From Candidatus Saganbacteria bacterium (GTDB lineage: Bacteria > Margulisbacteria > WOR-1 > XYC2-FULL-46-14), in the NCBI GenBank assembly GCA_013202975.1, contig JABMQY010000090.1, positions 1 to 40,703 on the forward strand: 40,703 bases of DNA. The letters run 5' to 3'. Shown one piece after another: positions 1 through 6,683 of this stretch. Positions within the stretch are counted from its first letter, which is position 1; every line of letters begins with the position of its first letter. Below the pieces are notes generated by a model, which saw only the letters and a program-made list of their open reading frames with translations, made no database searches and had not been told where the DNA came from. A program made the position numbers and the translations under genes.

Positions 1-151
1 CGCCAATAATCGGATTGTCGTAGCCTTGCTGTTTTTTAAATACCTCTATAATTTTATCCTGTGATCTTAATACCGGCTCGCCCATAGCATAGCCCATATT
101 GGAAAAAGACAGAAAAAGCAGTAAAATCAAAAAGCTTATTAATAGTTTCAT
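1..151 (-). CDS. N-terminus of a secreted or exported protein (truncated by window edge)
   Basis: This reading frame is too short for the ORF track. It starts with ATG at 151 on the minus strand and stays open for 50 codons to the window edge. The first ~22 residues are a typical signal peptide: a Lys after Met, a long Leu/Ile/Phe stretch, then a small-residue cleavage region around YAMG. The mature part visible (about 28 residues) is too short to assign a family. The product is inferred to be exported. Nothing more can be said of its function. Confidence 0.55.
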   Translation of the reverse strand, partial: MKLLISFLILLLFLSFSNMGYAMGEPVLRSQDKIIEVFKKQQGYDNPIIG

Positions 152-199
152 GGCCTAACCCTCACCTTCTCATAGTCCTTGATTAATCAAAACTATTCA

Positions 200-222
200 T
201 CCCTCTCCCAGAGGGAGAGGGA
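200..222. repeat. GGGAGAGGG palindrome, left of DUF559 gene
   Basis: A perfect 10-bp inverted repeat, TCCCTCTCCC-aga-GGGAGAGGGA, sits just past the stop codon of the DUF559 gene. A near-identical palindrome lies on the other side of that gene at 594-616, so the gene is bracketed. A CCCTCACC motif at about 159-166 also matches, in inverted orientation, the GAGGGTGAGGG next to the right palindrome. It could act as a bidirectional hairpin terminator or as the end of a MITE-like repeat. Confidence 0.7.
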
Positions 223-232
223 AACATTATAA

Positions 233-574
233 TTACTTTATAGATTTCTTGATTTTCCTTAAAACAATACATTCGTCTTCTTTTATATCTCGATTATTAA
301 TCCTGATTATTGTAACCCCTTTAGATTCAATAATATAATCTCTAATTTCATCATAATCCTTCTGTTTTTCGTGTACTTTACCATCTAATTCGATCACTAA
401 CTTATACTCATGACAATAAAAATCTGCTATAAAACCTTCGATAACATGTTGTCTTCTAAATTTTAGCCCTAAACATTTACTACTTCTCAAAAGCTTCCAA
501 ACTATTTTTTCAACATCAGTTTGCTCTTTCCTCAATAATCTAGCAAATTCCTTTTTCTTGTAGTACATCCGCAT
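233..574 (-). CDS. DUF559 domain protein (Vsr/PD-(D/E)xK nuclease-like)
   Basis: A 113-residue protein matching the DUF559 family, a small restriction-endonuclease-like fold related to very-short-patch-repair nucleases. Family signatures seen are an N-terminal LRKEQTDVEKIVWKLLR helix, the K-FRRQHVIEGFIADFYC segment, the acidic ELDG motif near residue 64, and a C-terminal stretch resembling the usual VIRFWN end. The length is typical of stand-alone members. Its cellular role is not established; nuclease activity is inferred from the fold. It lies between GGGAGAGGG palindromes and abuts the rluB stop codon, a setting that suggests a small mobile or repeat-associated unit. Confidence 0.8.
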   Translation of the reverse strand: MRMYYKKKEFARLLRKEQTDVEKIVWKLLRSSKCLGLKFRRQHVIEGFIADFYCHEYKLVIELDGKVHEKQKDYDEIRDYIIESKGVTIIRINNRDIKEDECIVLRKIKKSIK

Positions 575-576
575 AA

Positions 577-1287
577 CTAAGTCGCAACGAACTTCCCTCT
601 CCCACCGGGAGAGGGAGTGAGGGTGAGGGCTTTCCCCTCCCCCAAGTCTCCCAATCGAAACTCTGAAATCCTAACCCTTTTTAATTTTAGAACATTATAA
701 CCCAGACTATTCAACATCCTCCGAATCTGACGATTCTTTCCTTCACGCAGAATAAACTGATAGGTCTTCCCTCCTATCCTCTTTACTTCAACCGGCTTTG
801 TCTTTAATCCTAAGATAGTAATCCCTTCGGCATACTGTTTTATTGCATCATTTGAGATATGTCGATCAACAGTTACTTCATATTCTTTTTCATGCTGATA
901 AACAGGAGAAGATAAGCGGTTGGCAGCAACACCATCATTTGTAAAAAGAAGTAAACCTTCTGAATCTTTATCCAGACGTCCAACGGCATGGACTCTGTCG
1001 CGAATTGATTCGGGAAGCAGCTCCTTGGCCTCCTTCTCGTCTCCATTTGGTAAATTTGTTACATAACCGACTGGTTTGTTTAATAAAACATAAAGATATT
1101 CTTTTTGTTCGGCTTTGGCTTTTGGATCTAACTCAACTATATCTTTATTCTCAACCTTAGTTCCAAGCTCGGTTACAACCTTGCCATTAACCTTAATCCA
1201 GCCCTTTTTAATATATTCCTCTGCCTTGCGGCGGGAACAGATTCCACGCTCAGAACAATATTTTTGGAGGCGGATTTTTAGTGGCAT
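577..1287 (-). CDS. rluB: RluB/RsuA-family rRNA pseudouridine synthase
   Basis: A pseudouridine synthase that isomerises a uridine in rRNA. An S4 RNA-binding domain occupies residues ~1-60 (RLQKYCSERGICSRRKAEEYI). It is followed by the synthase domain with the catalytic-Asp motif GRLDKDSEGLLLFTNDG and a C-terminal EGKNRQIRRM motif typical of the RsuA/RluB/E/F group. The ATG at 1287 is chosen over the track start at 1353, because residues before MPLKIRLQKY have no family counterpart and the upstream stretch holds the divergent promoter. The last ~20 residues are encoded by a palindromic repeat and look acquired. RluB versus RluE/F cannot be settled from sequence reading alone. Confidence 0.88.
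   Translation of the reverse strand: MPLKIRLQKYCSERGICSRRKAEEYIKKGWIKVNGKVVTELGTKVENKDIVELDPKAKAEQKEYLYVLLNKPVGYVTNLPNGDEKEAKELLPESIRDRVHAVGRLDKDSEGLLLFTNDGVAANRLSSPVYQHEKEYEVTVDRHISNDAIKQYAEGITILGLKTKPVEVKRIGGKTYQFILREGKNRQIRRMLNSLGYNVLKLKRVRISEFRLGDLGEGKALTLTPSPGGRGKFVAT
594..629. repeat. GGGAGAGGG palindrome plus GAGGGTGAGGG, right of DUF559 gene
   Basis: CCCTCTCCC-acc-GGGAGAGGG with one extra T-A pair, followed by agtGAGGGTGAGGG. It is the inverted counterpart of the element at 159-222. It lies inside the rluB reading frame and encodes that protein's atypical tail (LTLTPSPGGRG), so the repeat appears to have inserted into or replaced the end of rluB. Confidence 0.7.
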
Positions 1288-1293
1288 ATTATT

Positions 1294-1310
1294 ATTATAG
1301 CTAATATAAT
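1294..1310. promoter_or_regulatory. Back-to-back -10 boxes of rluB and crcB, leaderless spacing
   Basis: A TATAAT on the minus strand (1299-1294) lies exactly 6 nt from the rluB ATG at 1287. A TATAAT on the plus strand (1305-1310) lies exactly 6 nt from the crcB ATG at 1317. Transcription would start at or next to each ATG, so both mRNAs are probably leaderless. No Shine-Dalgarno sequence precedes either gene, and no convincing -35 boxes are seen. Confidence 0.55.
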
Positions 1311-1316
1311 AGATAT

Positions 1317-1703
1317 ATGAAAACAATATTAGCAATAGCTCTTGGCGGATCAATCGGGGCCCTATCTCGTTACGGCCTTTCCTGGTTTATATTTAAACAT
1401 ATAAAAACCTATTTTCCGATAAGCACCTTAGCTGTTAATTTAATCGGAGCATTTCTGATCGGACTATTATGGGGGCTTTTTGAACAAATTAAAATACCTA
1501 CCAATATCAGAATATTTATTTATATTGGAATATTAGGATCATTTACAACTTTCTCAACTTTTGCCTTAGATAATTATGCCATGCTTAAAGAAGGAAAAAT
1601 CCTGGCCGCAGCCTCAAACATATTAATTACAAATATTCTGGGGATTGGATTGGTCTTTTTTGGGATGTTTGTTTCAAGTTGGCTGGCAACACTCCGTACT
1701 TGA
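1317..1703 (+). CDS. crcB: CrcB/Fluc fluoride channel
   Basis: A small membrane protein of 128 residues, the usual size of Fluc/CrcB, which lets fluoride leave the cell as a dual-topology dimer. Signatures are an N-terminal GGSIGALSRY, a central NLIGAFLIG helix and the GSFTTFSTF motif that lines the fluoride pore. Four hydrophobic segments can be counted. It is divergent from rluB and probably translated from a leaderless mRNA. No fluoride riboswitch fits in the 29-nt gap upstream. Confidence 0.93.
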   Translation: MKTILAIALGGSIGALSRYGLSWFIFKHIKTYFPISTLAVNLIGAFLIGLLWGLFEQIKIPTNIRIFIYIGILGSFTTFSTFALDNYAMLKEGKILAAASNILITNILGIGLVFFGMFVSSWLATLRT

Positions 1704-1715
1704 TTGACATTCTAT

Positions 1716-2204
1716 TCACAATTCCATCCCCTTCGCCATAAGATACCCCCTCGCCCGCTCCGTTAACTCATAACGACTAACCAGCTTCCAAAAAGAAGCA
1801 CCATGGTTCGGCTCAATAATATGCGCCATTTCGTGAATTATTACATAATCCCGCACCCATTCGGGCATTTTTGCTAAATGATGCGATATGCGGATAGTCC
1901 TCTTTTGGTGGGTGCAATTTCCATAGATACTATTTTGATTGGCCGAATACTCAATAGACTCAACTTCAATCTCACCATCAAAATACTTGTGATTCAACCT
2001 TTGAGCAACTTCAAAAAGGTTAATTTTTGAATTTAATTCCTTCTTTTGTCTCTGCTTTTCAAATCGTGCTTTAAATTTTTCAATGGTCTCTTCAAGTTTT
2101 TTTTCCGGATAACTAACCGGAGCACTGACATGCATTACATCCTGAATAACGCGGGCGCTTATTGTTTTTTTGCGGTTTTTACTTCTTTTAATTAATACTT
2201 GCAC
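1716..2204 (-). CDS. YgjP-like (DUF45/WLM) zinc metallopeptidase
   Basis: A putative zinc-dependent peptidase of the YgjP/SprT-like group. The catalytic signature HEMAHIIEPNHGASFW gives HExxH with a third His ligand, and the family-typical R-R-K-T-IS start and YWGNC-like segment (IYGNCTHQKRTIRISH) are present. The ORF-track start (TTG at 2258) falls within the loop of a transcription terminator. The GTG at 2204, giving VQVLIKRSKNRKKTIS, matches where family members begin and gives 162 residues. Substrate and role are unknown. It lies just downstream of the porin-like gene but beyond its terminator, so separate transcription or read-through is needed. Confidence 0.82.
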   Translation of the reverse strand: MQVLIKRSKNRKKTISARVIQDVMHVSAPVSYPEKKLEETIEKFKARFEKQRQKKELNSKINLFEVAQRLNHKYFDGEIEVESIEYSANQNSIYGNCTHQKRTIRISHHLAKMPEWVRDYVIIHEMAHIIEPNHGASFWKLVSRYELTERARGYLMAKGMEL

Positions 2205-2229
2205 TAGTCCACTTTCAGAAACCCGGATA

Positions 2230-2277
2230 AAAAATAAAATCCCCTGAACCTTGCGCAAAAACGCTCAGGTTCAGGGG
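2230..2277 (-). terminator. Rho-independent terminator after porin-like gene
   Basis: A 10-bp perfect stem CCCCTGAACC/GGTTCAGGGG with an inner GCG/CGC pair and A-rich loop. On the minus strand it is followed by ATTTTATTTTTTA. It lies 17 nt beyond the stop of the porin-like gene. Confidence 0.85.
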
Positions 2278-2293
2278 ATCGGAACGTTACAAC

Positions 2294-3211
2294 CTAGATC
2301 TTTACTCTTAACTGAAGGATTAATGTATTATTAGCAACAGAAGTGGTCTCTTCTCCAATAATGTTGTAATTAAGCATCCAGCGAGTACCATTGTCAGCTA
2401 AATACTTATTTACCCCAAGGGTTAAAGTATTAACCGCATTATTGGCAGTAGCAGTATTTGGATCATAAATCTGATACTGGACTAAAGGCTCAAGGTCATC
2501 CATCATTTTTGAAAGCTGCAGATAGGTATTACTTAGGCGGCCGGCTCCGGTCCATGAGCCACCAGCAACATATTCTGCAATCAAATCAATATCAGAAACA
2601 GCAGTCAAAAAATAAATGCCAAGATCTTTTTGTTCAATCATTGTTGCTCCAACTCTGCCATAATAGCCTGATACGCCAACCTCACCTATAACAGTATCTT
2701 TTACAATTTTTAAAGAAATGTCTTTTGCTTTATTATTGTCTGCCCCGGAACGGTTTCCATTGGTTAAGCTGACAGCAACATTGCTGTCAAGGACTTCACT
2801 CATTACCGCAAAACCAAAATCTCTATCAGCAACAATCACATTATAATGGGAAGGATATACAATAGTCTTGTATTTAGCAGAATCATATGCAAATGGAACT
2901 AAAAATTGTCCAAAACGCATTGTTTTCTCAACATTAAACTCAGTGCATTTCAACTCAGCATAAACATCAGCAAATGCCACTGCCCCACCGGCAGCTAATC
3001 CTGCAAAATCCGGCTGAATAACAAGAGAAAGATCGTCAGTAACCTCTCCTGAAAGTTTAAGCCGTGCACGGGGAACAGTCATGCTGTCATTTACTCCTGC
3101 CGCCTCGCTGTTGGTAAAACGGAACCTAAAATCACCATCAAGATCAACCGCGTACGAAGCTGAAGAGACCAGTAACAAAGAAACCAAGACCAAACCAAGA
3201 ATCTTTTTCAA
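2294..3211 (-). CDS. Outer-membrane beta-barrel (porin-like) protein
   Basis: A secreted protein of about 305 residues: a signal peptide (KKILGLVLVSLLLVSSASYA) followed by a mature chain of alternating polar/hydrophobic strands typical of porin O/P-like barrels (for example DGDFRFRFTNSE, ARLKLSGEVTDDLSLVIQPDF). It should sit in the outer membrane. The start is decided by the ribosome site: GGAGG at 3223-3219 is only 1 nt from the ATG at 3217 but 7 nt from the TTG at 3211. TTG is therefore the likely initiator and gives a classical MKK signal peptide. The track start at 3265 lies over the promoter. It is a single-gene unit with its own promoter and terminator. Substrate specificity cannot be told. 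Confidence 0.75.
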   Translation of the reverse strand: MKKILGLVLVSLLLVSSASYAVDLDGDFRFRFTNSEAAGVNDSMTVPRARLKLSGEVTDDLSLVIQPDFAGLAAGGAVAFADVYAELKCTEFNVEKTMRFGQFLVPFAYDSAKYKTIVYPSHYNVIVADRDFGFAVMSEVLDSNVAVSLTNGNRSGADNNKAKDISLKIVKDTVIGEVGVSGYYGRVGATMIEQKDLGIYFLTAVSDIDLIAEYVAGGSWTGAGRLSNTYLQLSKMMDDLEPLVQYQIYDPNTATANNAVNTLTLGVNKYLADNGTRWMLNYNIIGEETTSVANNTLILQLRVKI

Positions 3212-3245
3212 AAACATACCTCCTTTTAAGATATTCAATTTGTTT

Positions 3246-3273
3246 ATTCTATCATAATTATCCATTTGTGCAA
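3246..3273 (-). promoter_or_regulatory. Sigma-70-type promoter of porin-like gene
   Basis: Minus strand TTGCAC (3273-3268), 16-nt spacer, TAGAAT (3251-3246), followed by the strong GGAGG ribosome site. It starts just after the stop of the upstream hydG. Confidence 0.6.
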
Positions 3274-3290
3274 GATTTATTTATCTAGTA

Positions 3291-4673
3291 TTAAATATAA
3301 TGGTCTCTCTCTCCTTTTTCTATCCTACAAAGCCTGTCAATAATCACCTTCTTAGCCTTACCATTATTTATTTTGGTAAGAGCTTTTTGAATCGCCCTCT
3401 CCCCAACCTCCCTGGTTTTGGGAGATGAATAATCCTCTAAATACTCCTTTAGCGTTAAAAGCGCATTAGGTGTGCAATATTGGTGAATAAATCCTGGAAT
3501 TGCAAATTCCATAAAATGCTCCCCGGTCCGGCCAAGCCGATAACAAGAGGTGCAAAAGGATGGAATATAGCCATCCTCCAAAAGCCCCCTCATAACCTCA
3601 TCAAGAGAGCGGGTATCCCCTAATTTAAACTGCTGTCGATCAGCTTCCTGATCCACACCAGAGTCAGTATATCCGCCAAGCTCGATCCGGGACCCGGCAT
3701 CAATCTGCGAACAACCAAGATCTATCACCTCTTTTCTTATCTTTGGATTTTCACGTGCCGTTAAGATCATTCCGGTATATGGAACAGCTAAACGCAAAAT
3801 CGCAACCAATTTCTTAAAATCATCATCCGAAACTAAATATTTTGAATCAATCTTAATACCCTGCGCCGGCTGCAGACGGGGAAAAGAGATAGTATGCGGT
3901 CCGACATTGTATTTCTTCTCCAGGTGAATAGCATGGGCAACTAATCCCATAACCTCAAATTTCCAATCATAAAGTCCAAACAAAGCCCCAATTCCGACAT
4001 CATCAATCCCGGCCTCCTGCGCTCGATCAAGCCCATTTAATCTCCATAAATAATCCGATTTCTTTCCACGAGGATGATATTTTTTATACGTTTCCTGATG
4101 ATAGGTCTCCTGAAAAATCTGGTAAGTCCCTATTCCTGATTCTTTTACTTTTTTAAATCCTTCTACTTCAAGTGGCGGGGCATTAATGTTAACCCGGCGA
4201 ATTTCCCCCCTATCCTTTTTAGTTGCATAGGTTAGCTTTACCGTTTTAGCAATAAAATTAGCATCATATTTTGGGTCTTCGCCATAAACCAGAATCAGAC
4301 GTTTATGCCCTTTTGATTCTAATGTTTCTACTTCTTTTTTCAACTCAGGATCGGACAAGGTTCTGCGCCTAGCTTCTTTGTTCGAAGCTCGAAACGCACA
4401 ATACTGACAATCATTAGTACAGTCATTTCCAATATAAAGCGGAGCGAAAAGGACAATTCTTTTACCATAGACCATCTCTTTAAGCTTTTTAGCCCCATTG
4501 AATATTTCTTGAATTAAATCGGGATCCTCTATGTTTAAAAGAGTGGCAACTTCAGAAAGCTCAAGCCGTTTTTTTGATAGCGACTTCTCAATAATCTTCT
4601 TGACCCTTGCCTCTTGCCCCTTGGCACTATTTAATAATTCTTGGATTTTCTTCTCATCAATAAAAGATTTCAT
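3291..4673 (-). CDS. hydG: HydG radical SAM tyrosine lyase (CO/CN-synthesising maturase)
   Basis: HydG cleaves tyrosine and produces CO and cyanide on an iron that becomes an Fe(CO)2(CN) synthon, normally for the [FeFe] hydrogenase H-cluster. The radical SAM motif CX3CX2C is at C85/C89/C92. The HydG-specific C-terminal cluster motif CX2CX22C is intact at C374/C377/C400, with exactly 22 residues in the gap, so this is a full HydG rather than a ThiH-like relative. The length (460) is normal. Its ATG overlaps the stop of the HypC-HydE gene by 4 nt, and it is the last gene of a [NiFe] hydrogenase operon. No [FeFe] hydrogenase or HydF gene is in the window. Confidence 0.92.
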   Translation of the reverse strand: MKSFIDEKKIQELLNSAKGQEARVKKIIEKSLSKKRLELSEVATLLNIEDPDLIQEIFNGAKKLKEMVYGKRIVLFAPLYIGNDCTNDCQYCAFRASNKEARRRTLSDPELKKEVETLESKGHKRLILVYGEDPKYDANFIAKTVKLTYATKKDRGEIRRVNINAPPLEVEGFKKVKESGIGTYQIFQETYHQETYKKYHPRGKKSDYLWRLNGLDRAQEAGIDDVGIGALFGLYDWKFEVMGLVAHAIHLEKKYNVGPHTISFPRLQPAQGIKIDSKYLVSDDDFKKLVAILRLAVPYTGMILTARENPKIRKEVIDLGCSQIDAGSRIELGGYTDSGVDQEADRQQFKLGDTRSLDEVMRGLLEDGYIPSFCTSCYRLGRTGEHFMEFAIPGFIHQYCTPNALLTLKEYLEDYSSPKTREVGERAIQKALTKINNGKAKKVIIDRLCRIEKGERDHYI

Positions 4674-5974
4674 AACGCAACCCCCAAATCAGTCGGTGCC
4701 CGACCGATACTTCGAAGTAAAGTTAGAGTAGTCTCTATCTGGGACTGAATATTCTCGCTGGAATGAGCCCGATTTGGATAAATTGTGTAGTTTTTAGAAA
4801 ATTTCTCAGGGGTAACATTAAGCATCACCGAATTTGCTCCGGCCATCAAGCCAAGCTCACGCGCTTTTGGATCAAGTGTTTCAAATCCGGTTGTAACTAA
4901 AATCTTGGCATTAACCGGATCAGCTAAACGGGCAACTGCCAAAACTTTCAAGATATCTTTTGTCAGCGGAGGAGGGGTATCTGCTAATGGCGTCATAGGA
5001 TGCGGCAAAAATGGCCCAAAAGTATACATCTCGGTCTTTAGTCTTCTGGTCAATAATATATCATTTAATAGATCTTCATTGGTCTGCCCGGGAAGTCCAA
5101 CCAGGCCGCCGGTGATAATTAAATATCCTAATTTATACGCTGCTTCCAGATGAGCTAAACGAGATTTAATATCGCGTCCCGGATGAAGTTTGGAATAAAC
5201 TTCTGGATTTGAAGATTCAAAACGCATTAAAAGACCTCGAGCCCCTGCTTTGTATAATTTCCCTATTCCGTCGAGCCCAACCTCCCCAAAACTTGCAAAG
5301 ATAAGACAGGGCCATCTCTTTTTAATAGTTGAAACGATCTCACATAAATCATCAACCAAATAATGGCTATCTTCTCCGCTTTGTAAAACCAAAGCCTGAA
5401 AGCCATATTTATTAATTGCTATATCTGCCGCCTGATATATTTCTTCCTTTGTCATTCGATATCGATTAATATCCTTATTGTGAGTTGAGATTCCGCAATA
5501 GGCACAACCCTGCGAGCAGTAATTTGAGAATTCAATTATGCCGTGCACACAGCAGGAGTTTTTTAAATGTTTCTGGCGTAGAAAATTAGCAAACTTATAT
5601 AAAAGCCCCAGCTCTTTTGGATCTTTTAAATTAAGCAGATAAAGAAGCTCTTGCTCTTTTAATTGAATCCCTTCGGCCGCTTTATCGAGAATTACAGTAA
5701 GTTTGCGATCAAGGCCGCTCTCTTCTAAATCCATTTTAGATAGACGAAGGTCAACTTCCTGCAGATCAAAAAAGGTCTCTTTCCAGGTAGCAAGAATTGA
5801 TTCGGCTTCCGGCTTTGGAATTAATTTTATAACATAGCCGCCCTGAGCATAGATATAATCCCCAACGCAGAGCTCATCTATCTCATTAATAGCCTGTTTT
5901 TGTTCGCCAAAATATTCAATCCTGGCAATCTTATCCTTTATCTCTATAACTTTTCCGGGTATTGCATAGCACAT
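4670..5974 (-). CDS. HypC-HydE fusion protein (hydrogenase maturation)
   Basis: Two maturation proteins are fused in one 434-residue chain. Residues 1-~70 are HypC-like: it begins MCYAIPGKV with the essential Cys2, and VGDY is followed by GGYVI. The usual His of the HypC VH.G motif is replaced by Gln44. Residues ~85-434 are HydE-like radical SAM, with CX3CX2C at C153/C157/C160 and HydE features such as LLxLxD and GLPGQT. HypC carries the Fe(CN)2CO unit for [NiFe] enzymes, whereas HydE works on the [FeFe] cofactor. The fusion lies 2 nt after hypA and overlaps hydG by 4 nt. A direct role in delivering a HydG/HydE-derived iron unit to the [NiFe] large subunit is inferred. Confidence 0.88.
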   Translation of the reverse strand: MCYAIPGKVIEIKDKIARIEYFGEQKQAINEIDELCVGDYIYAQGGYVIKLIPKPEAESILATWKETFFDLQEVDLRLSKMDLEESGLDRKLTVILDKAAEGIQLKEQELLYLLNLKDPKELGLLYKFANFLRQKHLKNSCCVHGIIEFSNYCSQGCAYCGISTHNKDINRYRMTKEEIYQAADIAINKYGFQALVLQSGEDSHYLVDDLCEIVSTIKKRWPCLIFASFGEVGLDGIGKLYKAGARGLLMRFESSNPEVYSKLHPGRDIKSRLAHLEAAYKLGYLIITGGLVGLPGQTNEDLLNDILLTRRLKTEMYTFGPFLPHPMTPLADTPPPLTKDILKVLAVARLADPVNAKILVTTGFETLDPKARELGLMAGANSVMLNVTPEKFSKNYTIYPNRAHSSENIQSQIETTLTLLRSIGRAPTDLGVAL

Positions 5975-5976
5975 TT

Positions 5977-6219
5977 TTATTCACAATCAAAAGAAACTAA
6001 TCTTAGCTCTCTGGTCTGACTCTTCTCAATCACTACCTCAGCTCCCTCAACAATTGTTCCATTAGCATGTTCGGAAAAATAGTGGCGCAGTATATCTTCA
6101 TTTATCTCGGTAAACTCTCCCATCTTAAGATAAACCTTGCTAACCTTAGATGCCCGGTTGTCCTTTGCGTTCTTCAAAATATCTCCCAATAAATCCTTTA
6201 ACAAGTGCTGCTCGTGCAT
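5977..6219 (-). CDS. hypA: Short HypA-like nickel chaperone lacking the zinc ribbon
   Basis: HypA delivers nickel to the [NiFe] large subunit. The nickel-binding N-terminus MHE (His2) and the family segment KVYLKMGEFTEIN...LRHYFSE are present. The protein stops at residue 80, whereas HypA is usually ~113 residues, and neither of the two CxxC pairs of the zinc ribbon is there; a single Cys remains near the end. The stop lies 2 nt before the next gene, so this looks like an evolved short form rather than a frameshift, though an old truncation is possible. It overlaps the upstream protease gene by 22 nt. Confidence 0.8.
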   Translation of the reverse strand: MHEQHLLKDLLGDILKNAKDNRASKVSKVYLKMGEFTEINEDILRHYFSEHANGTIVEGAEVVIEKSQTRELRLVSFDCE

Positions 6220-6683
6220 AGCTTTATTATCTCCTTTGCTGTATTTAGAACTTCTGGACTCAACCCCTCGCCTAATTGCAAATTCCCGGGTTGAATGCCG
6301 ATAAAGTAGACCGGCGATTTTGCATCATCCTCAATCATTTTAGCAATTATTGGCAGAGGAAAAGTATGGGTACTCATGGTTGTCTCTGGAATATTTTTTC
6401 TGTCAATTATTCGAGCCTCTCCAACCACTCCCCCAAAATCCGCCGCATCTATTATGATTGTCTTTGCTGGTTTTATCCTAACGGCCTCATCAATCGCATT
6501 TTCAGGTTTTTCTCCAACATTAAGGACTTTTATTTTTGGATTTTGGATTTTGGATTTTGAAATTCGCTCCGCGATTAGCGGAGCGACCCCGTCATCATGT
6601 CGCAGAGTATTCCCCACAGTGATTATCAGTGTGGACCCCTTATCCGTGGACTTCAGCGTATTAACGACCGACGAATTTAACAT
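6198..6683 (-). CDS. Hydrogenase maturation endopeptidase (HycI/HyaD family, M52)
   Basis: A 161-residue protease of peptidase family M52 that removes the C-terminal extension of the [NiFe] large subunit after nickel insertion. Visible signatures are GNTLRHDDGVAP near residue 24 with the nickel-sensing acidic residue, IDAADFGG with the second acid, and MSTHTFPLP with the His. The adjacent large subunit carries the matching substrate, a 9-residue tail after DPCxxCxxH. It overlaps the large subunit gene by 23 nt and hypA by 22 nt. The first ~16 residues are unlike the family, so the true start may be slightly downstream. Confidence 0.9.
   Translation of the reverse strand: MLNSSVVNTLKSTDKGSTLIITVGNTLRHDDGVAPLIAERISKSKIQNPKIKVLNVGEKPENAIDEAVRIKPAKTIIIDAADFGGVVGEARIIDRKNIPETTMSTHTFPLPIIAKMIEDDAKSPVYFIGIQPGNLQLGEGLSPEVLNTAKEIIKLCTSSTC

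Noticed and set aside
1115-1300. Plus-strand ORF of 61 residues
   Set aside because: It is antisense to the RluB S4 domain with no ribosome site or similarity; a shadow.
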